Shown here: one piece after another, positions 22,416-32,930 of the stretch
How the letters are laid out: each line of letters begins with the position of its first letter
Numbering within the stretch: the first letter of the stretch is position 1
Assembly (NCBI GenBank): GCA_028564705.1
Contig: JAPXFQ010000074.1
Location: 62,001-126,000, forward strand
Length of the DNA: 64,000 nucleotides
Source: Apricaphanius iberus
Lineage: Eukaryota; Chordata; Actinopteri; Cyprinodontiformes; Aphaniidae
Direction of reading: 5' to 3'
Translations under genes and position numbers: made by a program
Notes under the pieces: model-generated
Database searches by the model: none
Told to the model about the DNA's origin: nothing
What the model saw: the letters and a program-made list of their open reading frames with translations, nothing else

Positions 22416-23374
22416 CAGTGGGGCAAAAAAGTATTTAGTCAGCCATCGATTGTACAAGTTCTCCCACTTAAAATGATGACAGAGGTCAGTAATTTTCATC
22501 ACGGGTACACTTCAACTGTGAGAGACAGAATGTGAAAAAAAAAAAATCCAGGAATTCACATTGTAGGATTTTAAAGAATTTATTTGTAAATTATGGTGGA
22601 AAATAAGCATTTGGTCAATAACAAAAATTCAACTCAATACTTTGTAATATAACCTTTGTTGGCAATGACAGAGGTCAAACGATTACTATAGGTCTTTACT
22701 GATGGTAACCTTTGTTACTTTGGTCCCAGCTCTCTGCAGGTCATTCACCAGGTCCCCCCGTGTGGTTCTGGGATTTTTGCTCACCGTTCTCATGATCATT
22801 TTGACCCGACAGGATGAGATCTTGTGTGGAGCCCCAGATCGAGGGAGATTATCAGTGGTCTTATATGTCTTCCATTTTCTGATAATTGCTCCCACAGTCG
22901 ATTTTTTCACACCAAGCTGCTTGACTATTGTAGATTCACTCTTCCCAGTCAGGTGCAGGTCTACAATTCTTTTCCTGGTGTCCTTCGAAAGCTCTTTGGT
23001 CTTGGCCATAGTGGAGTTTGGAGTCTGACTGTTTGAGGCTGTGGACAGGTGTCTTTTACACAGATAACGAGTTCAAACAGGTGCCATTAATACAGGTAAC
23101 GAGTGGAGGACAGAAGAGCTTCTTAAAGAAGAAGTTACAGGTCTGTGAGAGCCAGAGATCGTCCTTGTTTGAAGTGACAAAATACTGATTTTCCACCATA
23201 ATTTACAAATAAATTCTTTAAAAATCCTACAATGTGAATTCCTGGATTTTAAAAAAAAATTCTGTCTCTCACAGTTGAAGTGTACCTATGATGAAAATTA
23301 CTGACCTCTATCATTATTTTAAGTGGGAGAACTTGCACAATCGGTGGCTGACTAAATACTTTTTTGCCCCACTG
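22416..23374 (-). mobile_element. End-to-end Tc1-like element with internal deletion
   Basis: Starts CAGTGGGGCAAAAAAGTATT and ends with its inverted copy. TA dinucleotides flank both ends (22414-22415 and 23375-23376). The inverted repeats are long, at least 190 bp per side: ACTTCAACTGTGAGAGACAG on the left matches CTGTCTCTCACAGTTGAAGT on the right. The minus strand holds a single short open frame (22686-23009) encoding the N-terminal part of a Tc1 transposase. The catalytic part is absent, so the 959-bp element is a deletion derivative, mobile only if another transposase acts on its ends. Confidence 0.85.
22686..23009 (-). CDS. Tc1 transposase N-terminal DNA-binding domain only
   Basis: A 107-codon intact frame starts with [19 protein letters not shown]. 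The first half is the paired-type helix-turn-helix (residues about 5-55, with the [14 protein letters not shown] recognition helix). The second half begins with the linker 'RSGAPHKIS' and a second helix-turn-helix (about 65-107, [12 protein letters not shown]). Normal Tc1 transposases are about 340 residues and continue with three acidic catalytic residues. Here the frame ends at residue 107, and the following DNA is the terminal repeat arm. The product could bind the element's ends but could not cut. The start is the first ATG and matches the family's usual start. Whether it is transcribed is unknown. It could be a chance survivor of a recent deletion. Confidence 0.65.
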   Translation of the reverse strand: MAKTKELSKDTRKRIVDLHLTGKSESTIVKQLGVKKSTVGAIIRKWKTYKTTDNLPRSGAPHKISSCRVKMIMRTVSKNPRTTRGDLVNDLQRAGTKVTKVTISKDL

Positions 23375-23985
23375 TAAACATCAATAAATACAAAATTAGT
23401 ATAACCCAACCTCCAACACAAACCATGTGAAGCTTTGCCAAATTCAGTGCATCCCATAATATAAAAGGTTGTAGAAGCAACTTTTGCCAAATTCAGCCAC
23501 CAACTGACCAAAAGGTATCCAACATCCAGATCTTTGACTGATAGGCAGTATGAGATCCTGGTATTAATTGGTCATTCTTGTGTTTTGCCTGGCCTTGTGT
23601 GGTGCATTGTAGCCTCCTCTTGCCACAAAAGATTGCTTCAGATCTCTTGTGGTTCATTTACATGCTACTTCAAAAACCTAGCTCATCTCGAAAAAAAGAT
23701 AAAAATGGAAGACGAATAAGCTCATAAGATTACCTTAGATACACTTTGTATTGTCCCCCCAGGGGCATTTTGATCTGCAACCAGGAGAGAACAATTGCTG
23801 TTTAAATACAATCATGTACAATTACGTGATCCTGCATCTTCCTTACTAAATTAAGTAATTACAATAATCAGCTGTTCTATCAAAATATAACAGTCCTATT
23901 GCACATCTCATATGTACATAGAAAAATTCAGACACTTCATACACATTTACACATCTATACATAATTACACATATGTTAATCAATA
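23375..23985. other. Gene-free stretch
   Basis: Unique-looking DNA. The plus frame at 23534-23719 has no motif. Nothing recognised. Confidence 0.45.
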
Positions 23986-24232
23986 TAAACATCCATTCAT
24001 CCAATGTCTATACCCGTTTGTTCCTACAGGGTTGCGGGAGGCAGGTACCTATTTCCATTTGGCAAGAGGCGGGGTACACCCTGGAAACGTCACCAGTCCA
24101 TCACACACTCACATACAGTCATGTCTTTGGACTGCAGGAAGAAGCTGTAGTACCTGGAGAAAACAAACACATGCACGGGAAGAACATACTTTGAAGGAAG
24201 GATTTAAACCCAGGAACGTCTTGCTGTAAGGA
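23986..24232 (-). mobile_element. SINE/LINE 3' tail repeat, antisense
   Basis: Begins CATCCATTCATCCAATGTC and continues with TACAGGGTTGCGGGAGG, GAGGCGGGGTACACCCTGG, CAGTCCATCACACACTCAC and GTCTTTGGACTGCAGGAAG. This is the complement of the tail repeat at 18414-18552 extended further 5'. No coding frame. Confidence 0.7.
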
Positions 24233-25620
24233 ACCAGGACTAAAAACAGGCCCAGAGTGGCTAATTGGGAGCACTGGGGCTATTCTTGGTGGGTTGGTCT
24301 GATGTTTGGGCTGCAAGGGTCGTTATACTACGGTAAGCCGAGTTGCACAGGTCTACCAAAGCTGAAATTAAGCAAAAATGAGTTACTAGTAAGAGTGTTT
24401 CAAAACTACTTTGGCAAAAGTTTGAACTAGTTGGGGAAAATGTTTAATTAGTTTTGTGTAGTCACATACTAGTTGGCATTCACAACAGTTGATATAAAGG
24501 ATATGTTATTCTTAGTGAAAGATTGCCATACTGGGCAGCTCGTTTTTTGTTCTGTTTTTCTGCAGCACACCTCGATTTGGTACATCAGAGTGCTCAGTCA
24601 TTAGTGTTTGAAAGTTGAAATAGCAAAGATGGCTTGGAGAAAAGAAGAACGCTCAAATGGAACCGCTAAATGTGAAGAAACATGCAAAAATGTTAGGGAC
24701 AACAAACAAGTGCGATGAAACAGCTAAGACAACACTTTAAAAAGTGGCCTGCAAACCACCATTTGAGTTAATGAATTAAAGGAGCATGGGGCAGGATGAA
24801 GAAACAAAACTCACGAGCTGTACATCCAATATGAAATAATTTTAATAACCCTGTGCTCGATTTGTAAAATGTCCAGTCTCTAAACATTCAGTGATACAAA
24901 GCAGCTGCTGCATGGTTACAGCCAATGCTACTGCATGTTAGATCTCTCAAGTCATCACTGAGCTCATATGATTTTCATATCAAGCTCTAAACATGACCTA
25001 TATTGTTTCTTACCTGGTGACTAGGAAACGAGCCTTGTCAGCATTCGTTTTCAATCCCAGATCTAGTTCAAGCAGCCTCCATTCGTTGATCGCGTATCAG
25101 ATATATTTCCAGCTGCCTTGCTTGACTTTTATAATATTTTGTCTGTGACTCATGAGATGCTGGTGATAAAACATTCTTCTTAGTGCCACTTTTTAGTGGG
25201 CTTTGAGTGGTACTGTTTTGTTTTTCCGGTCGCGGGAGAATCCATTCCCACGATTTAATTAACCGTGACCATCTGTCTGTTTGAAACCTGTCGAATGCAC
25301 AAGCAGTATTGACTGACAGCGTCAGAAATTTGTTCCCAAATAATAGCACATTTTGCACAACACAGTCTGTTTAAGAAAATGGAAAACTACTGTACATGGG
25401 TGAGCTTATTCTTTTTGGTGTATAATCCTTCATTACTTAGTAGCAGTAAAACTGGACATGCATGTTTATTTGTTCTTTTTTTTTTAGAAATCCTGCCCCA
25501 TTGCCCTTTAAAGGGAAATTACAGTTTTTTGCAACCTGGACCTTATTTTAGCAATCATTATATTCATTTATTCACCCAGACAAGTTTGGAGCCACTTAAA
25601 GTTTATATCCATCTGCCCAT
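24233..25620. other. Gene-free stretch
   Basis: No recognised feature. The minus frame at 25068-25358 and the plus frame at 25379-25660 lack motifs. Confidence 0.45.
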
Positions 25621-25985
25621 AACTCCTTCATTTCACCAATGTTTTATTATGATTAATTAGTTAGCGATATTCCCCTGTGAGGTCGGAATGTCTCGGAGGT
25701 ACTGTCGTGTAGTCTTCTGGGGTGTATTTAGAGGCTTTAAATCCAACTATACTAACACACAATTTCAATTACGTCATTGCCATGTGGCTTCACTATTTTA
25801 GTCTGAGCAGGAGTTTCACACCGAGCTTGATGGTAGTTAGTTAGACAGAACTTGCTACTGCAATCTTCAACATGTTTTGTGTTTGCTTGTTTCCAAATTC
25901 AACAAACAAATTGACCAAATGGACTAAGTTCAGCTTCCACAGGCTCAATTCATTATAGAACATTGGTGAAATGAAGGAGTTTTGG
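25490..25985. mobile_element. Candidate non-autonomous MITE with nested inverted arms
   Basis: A perfect 23-nt inverted pair lies at 25621-25643 (AACTCCTTCATTTCACCAAT...) and 25959-25981. The outer text CCTTTAAAGGGAAATTACAG and GCAACCTGGACCTTATTTTA recurs in fish MITEs as I know them. I cannot define terminal repeats or a target duplication, so the limits are approximate. Confidence 0.4.
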
Positions 25986-27374
25986 GGTAGATAATGCTTT
26001 ATTTAAAGGCTACCCATTTACTTTTAAAAAAACTAAAAACTATAAACTCTGTTTTTTTTATTCTCTGGTTAGCCTACAACACCATAAGAAATAAAACTTC
26101 AAATAAGACAAAAAGCTCAACAGGTTGCCCTTGTTGCAGTCAAAACTTTTTGCACAGTGATGCCCTTTTCATTGAAAAGTTTAGAGCAAAATACAACCCT
26201 CCAGTTCACAGTAAACCAATCAGAAACAGACATATTATAGCACACCATTTGTAATAGGTTCTCTCTTGTTACTATGGCCTTATGGTCAAGCGTTCTTACG
26301 AATATTCAACATGGAAGTATACTAAGCAGTGGAAAACTCCAGCATGTAACTTTACCAGTCAAACCAATGGAAAAACTCCAATATCACTGCAGGCTTTTAT
26401 CAAACTAGTTCTATGCTTTCAAAAGTTCTTATCAGTGTTCTAAAATAATTTCTCCTGAGGGAAATTCGCAAACCATGCTGCTGAAAAATCACACTACTAT
26501 AACAAACAATTCCCATCTCTCAAAAGCATTAAACTCTATGAACCTTAAAAATAAAATGCATGGGCATTTCAATTTAATTAAAATGTAGCTTGATTTTGGA
26601 TAAAAGAAAACATATGAAGATCTCTTAAACAATGAGAGACTTCAACATGGGGTATCCACTTTGAACAGTAAAGCTTCACCCAGAGGGATAAACAACATTC
26701 CTTTTCTGTCACCACCCTGCTAAGACACCTAAGCAGGACAGTTATTTAAAAAAACACAGCACAAACACATGAACCTCTTTTTTTTAAGGCAGAATAAAAA
26801 TATAACTCTTCAGTGTTCAGCCATATAATTTATGGTTTTATTACTTTTGAAAGCTTTGTTTCTCTATTTTTCCTTCTTTAAAAGCAATATAGACTGCCTT
26901 TAACTTAAAAGAGGCCTCATATATATTTCTTCATTTGTTTTCCGTAATGAGTGTTTGTGTACGAATTTTTTTTTCGCAAATTGTCCGCTCTTGTAATATT
27001 TATGTATTCAACTTTGCTTTCATTGTTCACCCAAACTTCCTCCGCTCTTTCTTCCGGTCTTCTTAAAGGCACATTATCCTTTGTGAAGGACATGGCTTGT
27101 ACAATCCATAAATTTAGGAGGCCCTCTAGTGGCAGTTAGCTGTAAAAATCCATAAATAAACTGCACTGGATTACAGGCTGCATGGTTCAAAACATGAAAA
27201 AAGTAGTGGCTTTTTAGTCCAGAACATTTGCTACTTTCCCTTTATGTCAACAAATTGTGTGATGTAGTGGAAGATAGCATAACATATAACTTTAATAATA
27301 ATATAATGCCATGCCTTGAGGATAAACAGTATTGAGAGTGAGGAGTCATGTGGCTATTTGGACGGGGTCTAAGT
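25986..27374. other. Gene-free stretch
   Basis: AT-rich DNA with a possible short repeat ending CCCTCTAGTGGCAG near 27122-27135. No gene recognised. Confidence 0.45.
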
Positions 27375-27482
27375 TGGTCGGCCATGATGGTAGGAGACTG
27401 TCGGTTGACAGGGGCAACGGCTTCATAACTTTACAGTATTCACGCGACTAACATTCCAGGGCTCTTTAATTTTTGTGTGTTT

Positions 27483-27666
27483 ATTATTTCAGCGGGACAG
27501 ATCTGCGAACAGGGACAAGCTTATAACTACCACAAAACAGTGGTATTTGGAGAAGCTCTCAGACATCAAACACTTAGACCCATACCAGCTCCCGGAATGG
27601 CACAGAGACCGGGACCATTTGCCTTTGTGCACGTATATGGATATTGTAAATTACCTTTTTTTTTGA
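27483..27666 (+). pseudogene. Exon-like fragment of a multicopy fish ORF (SWIM/YqaJ-type)
   Basis: After a splice-acceptor-like TTTATTATTTCAG (27481-27493), the plus strand reads RDRSANRDKLITTTKQWYLE, then KLSDIKHLDPYQLP, and ends CTYMDIVNYLFF followed by a stop. The pairing of 'DPYxLP' with 'DIVNYL' is characteristic, in my memory, of a repeated fish protein family that continues with SWIM zinc-finger and YqaJ-like nuclease regions. Those parts are not seen here. The frame ends at 27666 and the next 220 bp has no continuation. The fragment is intact in itself, but the gene is truncated. Family assignment is from memory of the motif, not from a search. Confidence 0.5.
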
Positions 27667-27895
27667 TGACACTCTTTATCAGAAAAGGTTGCCGACACCT
27701 GCTCTAGAGCAACCATATTCCACCAACAAGGTAGCATAATGTCATGAGCAGAATCTCAGCTATTTTTAAGTTAACATTAATGTTTGGCCATTGAGCATTT
27801 TCAAAGAGGAAACAGTTGGTTAGATAGTTAGCCAGCCAGCAAACCTCAGATGCACATCAGGGTTTGCAACATTAACAGCTAGGCAATCTACACTT
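27667..27895. other. Short gene-free link
   Basis: DNA between the exon-like fragment and the L2 tail. It contains no motif-bearing frame. Confidence 0.4.
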
Positions 27896-29229
27896 CGTAA
27901 GGCAAGGCAAGGCAAGTTTATTTGTAGAGCACAATTCATACACAAGGTATTTTAAAGTGCTTCACAGTTGCATAAATTAAGAAAGCAGATAAACAGAAAA
28001 AAAACATCAACTTAAAAAATAATTAATTACAATAAAAAGCAAGAGTGCGGATGAAATGCTTTCAATTGTCATATGCACGGGTAAAAATAACTGTTTTCAG
28101 CCTGGATTTAAACATTGTTAGAGTTGAGGCTTGTCTCACATCCTCATGAAGACTGTTCCATATTTTAGCTGCCTGAAACTAAAATGCAGCCTCACCATAT
28201 TTATTGTTGACTCTTGGAACCACCAGGAGACCACTCCCTGAAGTCCTCAGGGCCCGAGATGGTTCATATGTCTCTAACATGTCATAGATGTACTTTGGTG
28301 CCAAACCATGAAAAGACTTAAATTACTTAAACTTAAATTCTATTCTCTGAGCGACAGGAAGCCACTGCATAGATCGGAGCACTGGACTTATATGGTTGTA
28401 TTTCCTGGTTCCTGGTCAGGACTCGAGCAGCAGCATTCTGGATGTATGGCAGCTGTCTAACAGCTCATTTAGAGAGGTCAGTGAGCAGGCCGTTACAGTA
28501 GTCTGACCTGCTGGAGACAAATGCATGGATAAGTCTCTCTAGGTCTGGTTTTGACACTATTCCTCTGATTTTAGCAATGTTCTTCAGATGGTAAAAAGCT
28601 GTTGATGTTATGGCTTTGATGTGGCTGTTTAAGTTCAGGTCCGAGTCCATGATTACCCCAAGATTTCTAACCTGATTTTTTGGTTGAAGACAGAGAGACT
28701 CAAGATGACTGATAACCCTTTCTCTTTGTGTCTGTGGGCCAAAAACAATGATCTCAGTTTTGTCTGAGTTTAATTGGAGAAAGTTGTTTTGCATCCACAC
28801 ACTGATATTGTAAACAGTGACAGAGTGTATCTATAGGCCCATGTTCACCTGGCGTCAGTGACACATAGATCGGAGTGTCATCTGCGTAGTTATCGTAAGA
28901 CACATTATTGCTGTTAATTAGCTGACCCAATGGAAGCATGTACAAGTTGAATAAAAGAGGTCCCAAGATTGACCCTGGGGGACTCCACAGGTCATGGGAA
29001 TTTTGACTGAAACACAGTTGCCAATTTCAACAAAGTACGTCCTGTCCTCGAGATAGGACTTAAACCAGTTTAGAGCAGTACCAGAGATTCCCACCCAGTT
29101 TTCTAACCTGTGAAGTAAGATCCCATGGTCCACTGTGTCAAAGGCAGCGCTCAGGTCCAGCAGAACTAAAACGGAGACTTTGCCTGCGTTGGTGTTCATG
29201 CGTAGCTTTATCAAACAACATAAAGACAT
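27896..29229 (-). mobile_element. L2-type LINE, antisense, 5'-truncated
   Basis: The left end carries the tail (AAGGCAAGGCAAGGCAAG) and then AGTTTATTTGTAGAGCAC, the complement of the L2 3' end. Coding parts lie at 28465-29229. The right end at about 29229 is a 5' truncation and abuts a THAP-domain remnant on the same strand. No target duplication was identified. The element is about 1.33 kb, a typical length for a truncated copy. Confidence 0.85.
28465..29229 (-). pseudogene. L2-type reverse transcriptase, palm and thumb
   Basis: Three minus-strand frames run through the palm and thumb of the polymerase. The first (28918-29229) has [19 protein letters not shown] with the first catalytic aspartate and ends GVPQG. 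The second (28754-28966) has [15 protein letters not shown] and the catalytic NYADD. The third (28465-28800) has QLNSDKTEIIVFGP and KPDLERLIHAFVSSRSDYCN. The catalytic residues are therefore all readable, but the three frames need two frame changes (near 28960 and 28790). The endonuclease and the 5' end are missing. The enzyme family copies LINE RNA at the target nick. This copy is dead. Confidence 0.85.
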
Positions 29230-29488
29230 TTTTTAGAGAACGTACCCGAGTGAAAATGCAGAGAACACACTCTCATCGACTGGGGGGTGATCGCGAAGGT
29301 AATGTCCTTTCTTCTTATTGCAGCAAACCAAGCAATCCGGCATCTTCTCTTCAGGTCAGAGACTTGCTCTCCTTGATGCTGTGTCCATTTGGTACCCTAA
29401 AAAACTGTATTCCATTCTTCCAATCTTTTCCATATGCATCGTGTGAGGTACCAGAGCAGTTTTTAACGCATCAGTGAGTTCCAGGCAT
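29228..29488 (-). pseudogene. THAP-type zinc-finger domain remnant
   Basis: Minus strand, start ATG at 29486-29488: MPGTH, then a stop, then CVKNCSGTSHDAYGK, a run to IQFFRVPNG, and, after one frame change, CRIAWFAAIRRKDITF and [13 protein letters not shown]. This is the C2CH THAP layout: CxxxC near the start, a W in the middle and CxxH near the end. THAP domains bind DNA, and many are part of P-element-like or other transposase genes. One in-frame stop and one shift are present, so it is broken. It ends where the L2 begins, which suggests that the L2 inserted into or next to this exon. Confidence 0.6.
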
Positions 29489-29944
29489 GGTAAAACAGTG
29501 CAGAATTGCAAGAACCTCCTCTACTACCAAGTTAACAACACACTAAACAATCACGGTTTGCCGCTAGAATCATGCCAACATGGCGGAGACTGTAAGAATC
29601 CCACAAGATACCGTGATATCGAGGGGAGGGACTCTGTACCATGACGACAACTCCTCGCTCTCAATAGATCACTGGTATATGAGAATATTACAGGGGGTAC
29701 GTCGAAACGTTTAATATTTAATTTCCTAGTTTATGGGTATCAGGTATTTGACAGCGTTTTCTGGTCAAGATAAAGTCATACTGGATGTGTTTTGCCTAAT
29801 CAATTCCCAAATAAATATTGAACCAGCATAGGAACAGCCTGGAGAACATCTACTGAACAGAACCGGCAGACTGCTTTCATCTTATCCGTGTGTTTAATTT
29901 ATATTGTCATGCTTCACCAGGAAGCTGAAGTGATCCCATATTAG
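29489..29944. other. Repeat-like flank of the THAP remnant
   Basis: Includes ATGGCGGAGACTGTAAG and CCGTGATATCGAGGGGAGG. I have the impression of a multicopy fish element here, but see no ends and no frame. Confidence 0.4.
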
Positions 29945-30110
29945 TGACTCTGACGCTATTTCTAACTACTTTTAATACCTCCTTCATTACATTTTTTTCC
30001 AAAAAGCGCATAGTGACTAATCTAGCGACATTCACGACCACCTTTAGCTACTTTTTGTGAAACTTTGTCGCTGATATTCCCTGCAAATTCGAGAACTGAT
30101 TTACTTTGCT
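29945..30110. repeat. Fragment of the TAGCGAC-rich fish repeat
   Basis: Words such as AAAAAGCGCATAGTGACTAA, CTAGCGACATTCACGACCA and GAAACTTTGTCGCTGAT resemble the arm of the candidate hAT-like element at 2016-4192. Ends are not defined. Confidence 0.45.
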
Positions 30111-30607
30111 TTAAACTGTCTTTCAGGAGAGAAATGATCTGCGCAAGTGCGGACAGAATGAGCACACATCATAAACCTCCCTTGGTTAATTTCACCCAGC
30201 TTCATACAGAGATGCTGCTGATTTCCCCCAGTCAGAGAATGTATTTTATATTCAAAATTTAAATGAAAAGTGAGAAAAGAAATGTGCATGAGTATAACAG
30301 CAATTGTTTGTTTTTTTAAAGCCACACTAACATTGTTCTTTGCCTTCATCTTTCAAAACTTTCCTTACGAAGTAGGGAAAAAGAAGAAACGTTGCATTTG
30401 CAGTACATGTGTCTTCAAGAAACGTTAAAAAAACAAAAAACAAAATTTTCAAGATCTTCTACCCATCTTTCCTTCTATGATAAAAAGTGAGCGCGTCTAC
30501 TGCATGAAACTCCAGGGCTGAAAATGAGCCTCACTCCAGCCCTGCTAAAGATTGTTACCATGCAGCCCCAAAATGAACCATATCTCTCTCTCTTGCTTTT
30601 TCTCTTG

Positions 30608-30610
<3 letters not shown>
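30111..30610. other. Gene-free stretch
   Basis: AT-rich; nothing recognised. Confidence 0.45.

Positions 30611-30645
<35 letters not shown>
30611..30645. repeat. (TC)n microsatellite
   Basis: About seventeen TC units, followed immediately by TTAGAGAGAGA, a short complementary GA stretch. Confidence 0.95.
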
Positions 30646-30647
<2 letters not shown>

Positions 30648-31095
30648 GAGAGAGACTTAAACCTGACATAGATCAGTTATAAGGATGTCGATAAATATGT
30701 TTTTCATGCATAAAAAAAGAAAAATTAACTATCAACATGCCAAATTTTTGTACATGTAAATAAAAATGTATAATTATATACACTGGTGTGATTAAATACA
30801 ATGGATGGATAGAATCTATGCTACTTATTCACTGTTTTGTTATTCTTTGAGAGATGTCTTTCTCATGTCAAATCAGAAACAAACTTACTATTTGAATGGA
30901 ATTAATATCAAACCTAAATTAACCAGAATACCACATGACTTTTAACACACTAAGTAAGAGCTGCATTCCAGGTAAAGCACTGTGGAAAAGAGGGTTATTT
31001 TTTGCCCTGAGGTTATTACAGTATGTGTGCTTCAAATAGAAATGGCTTTCAGGAGATAATCTACTCCACTCACATCCACATGTGCTACTCTTCAG
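30646..31095. other. Gene-free stretch
   Basis: AT-rich, nothing recognised. Confidence 0.45.
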
Positions 31096-31320
31096 GCATT
31101 GGCTAAAGCCCTTTATTTAAACAGCTCTCACTCAACTTATCCCCGTTCAGTCATCTGGCCTGCCAATCCTGAACTCCTCTCTGATCGTCATCTCCTCATT
31201 ACTCGAACATCTTCTTCAGTGTCCAAGTCGGATCTGCCTCCTGCTTCTGCCTTTCCCAGGTTCTGCGTCTTAGTGCTACCCTGCTGATTTAAATAAAGAT
31301 CCTCAGTATACTCTGAGTCT
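31096..31320 (+). mobile_element. Candidate LTR-like 3' half
   Basis: CT-rich text (CCAATCCTGAACTCCTCTC, TCTGCCTCCTGCTTCTGCC) runs into ATTTAAATAAAGATCCTCAG and CTGAGTCTCTGTGTGAA. AATAAAG a little upstream of a GTGT word is a polyadenylation context, and the style matches the ends of fish gypsy LTRs. No terminal TG or CA could be fixed. Confidence 0.35.
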
Positions 31321-31371
31321 CTGTGTGAATTTGACAATGGCAAGGTTCGATATTATATATATACACACACA

Positions 31372-32734
31372 CAGTGCTCTACATAAATGAGTACACCCCA
31401 CTACATTTGTTAGAAAACATTTAGCTTCCTTTCAGAATCAACATTTTGTATGATATAGGCTACTACACTACAAAATACTCCCCAAAATGTGGGCCATTGA
31501 TTGCAAACAAGATTTGTTCATTTGCACACACAAAAAAGTGATTTGCCTGACAAATTAATTCAAGCCCATGTTGCAAAAATGAGTACACCCCGATTAAAGT
31601 CCTAGGAGCCACACTTAAGACTACAAACTTCTAATTAACAGGTATTCAACCACAGGTGAGTCTAATGATTCATTTAAGAGGTGTCCAGCAGACAGGTGAC
31701 AATAAAAGGGCATTACTTTACAAAGAAAAGCCCTTGCCATTTCATGCTGTCAGTAATGGCTCCCCATAGAAGAGAAATATGAGAAAGGAAATCATTTATT
31801 TACACAAAAAAGGTGAGGGATACAAGAAGATCAGCAAAGCTTTACATATCAGTCAAAGTAGTGTAGCAAAAGTAATCAAAAAATTTGAGAAAGATGGAAA
31901 TGCAACCATCTTACAAGGCCGTCCAGGCTGTCCACCGACTTTAACACCTCAACAGGAGCGTCTTCTGATGACCAAGATCACTGTTTTTGGAACTAATAGT
32001 TTAAAAACTGTATGGTCTCGTAAAGGTGAGGACTTCAAAGAAAAATGCATGGTGCCTACAGTGAAACGTGGTGGTTACAGTGTCATTATGTGGGGCTGCA
32101 TGAGTGCTGCTAGTGTTGGGGAGCTGCATTTCATTGATGGTATCATGAACTCAACAATGTACTGCTCTATATCGAAGGGGAAGATGCTGCCATCACTACG
32201 TGCACTTGTCATCATGTACTTTTCCAACACGACAATGATCCAAAAACACACATCTAAAGCTACTGTTGCATTTCTGAAGCAGAACAGGGTGAAGGTGATT
32301 GAAATGCCAAGTATGTCTCCTGATAGGAACTCAATCGAACACCTGTGGGCAATTCTGAAGTGACAAGTCATGAATCCCTCTATATCCAGCATCCAGGTTC
32401 TAAAATAGGTTATTCTTAAAGAATGGAAAAAGATAGATGTTGCCTAGATTGCCTAGGCCATACCTAGAAGACTTGGGTCTGTCCTTATATATACAAAAAT
32501 ACTAGATGTAGTAGTTTTTGTTGCAGGGTGTATTCATTTTTGCTTCAACCAATTTGAGTAAAACTGAAGATTTTGTGATCTAAATTAGATTATTAACCTT
32601 AATTTCATGTTATGGAGTTAAATAAGTGTTCAATAAAACTCGGCCTTGTGGGAAGTTTGGAAATTGTTATTTTGTTCAATGAGATACTGATTAAATTCAT
32701 ACTTTTTAAAAGGGGTGTACTCATTTATGCAGAG

Positions 32735-32738
<4 letters not shown>
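31372..32738 (+). mobile_element. IR/DR-type Tc1-like element
   Basis: The left end CAGTGCTCTACATAAATGAG and the right end, ending GCAGAGCACT, are inverted. Near each end lies a second copy of the same site: AAATGAGTACACCCC at 31388-31402 and again at 31579-31593, and their complements at about 32529 (GGTGTATTCATTTTTG) and 32713. Two sites per side spaced about 190 bp is the IR/DR plan of Sleeping-Beauty-like elements. The transposase (31779-32363) is deleted in the middle. The right TA target is hidden in a TA microsatellite. Confidence 0.8.
31779..32363 (+). pseudogene. Tc1-like transposase, internally deleted
   Basis: The 194-codon frame opens with a helix-turn-helix (MRKEIIYLHKKGEGYKKISK and SQSSVAKVIKKFE) and the linker QGRPGCPPTLTPQQ. 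It then skips to the catalytic half (CMVPTVKRGGYSVIMWGCM). The first catalytic aspartate lies in the missing part. Near 32220-32255 the frame is briefly out of phase: the readable D-N-D-P-K segment with the second aspartate is in another frame, and the open frame recovers before KHTSKAT. The end has SPDRNSIEHLW, which carries the final glutamate. A full transposase would be about 340 residues. The protein would lack two of three catalytic residues and is inactive. Confidence 0.75.
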
Positions 32739-32788
<50 letters not shown>

Positions 32789-32793
32789 ATATA
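32738..32793. repeat. (TA)n microsatellite
   Basis: About twenty-eight TA units with one TTT break, directly at the right end of the Tc1-like element. It probably expanded from the TA target site. Confidence 0.95.
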
Positions 32794-32861
32794 ATTCAAT
32801 ATTATATATTTTTCCAAAGTTTTAGTCCACATGCATTTGTAAATATGCAATGGAAAGCACA

Positions 32862-32930
32862 AGTGGTGCATTGGTACACAAAAATCAGGGTACGGTACAT
32901 ATTCGGTACCCTTCAATCACTAAAATAAAT
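32862..32930. mobile_element. hAT-like MITE fragment
   Basis: TGGTGCATTGGTACACAAAA and GGTACGGTACATATTCGGTA are the words of a very common fish MITE that begins GGGTGCATCGGTAC-like. Only this end is recognised, and the body downstream is lost. Confidence 0.5.

Noticed and set aside
30475..30669. Arg-Glu repeat protein
   Set aside because: It is the translated TC microsatellite at 30611-30645.
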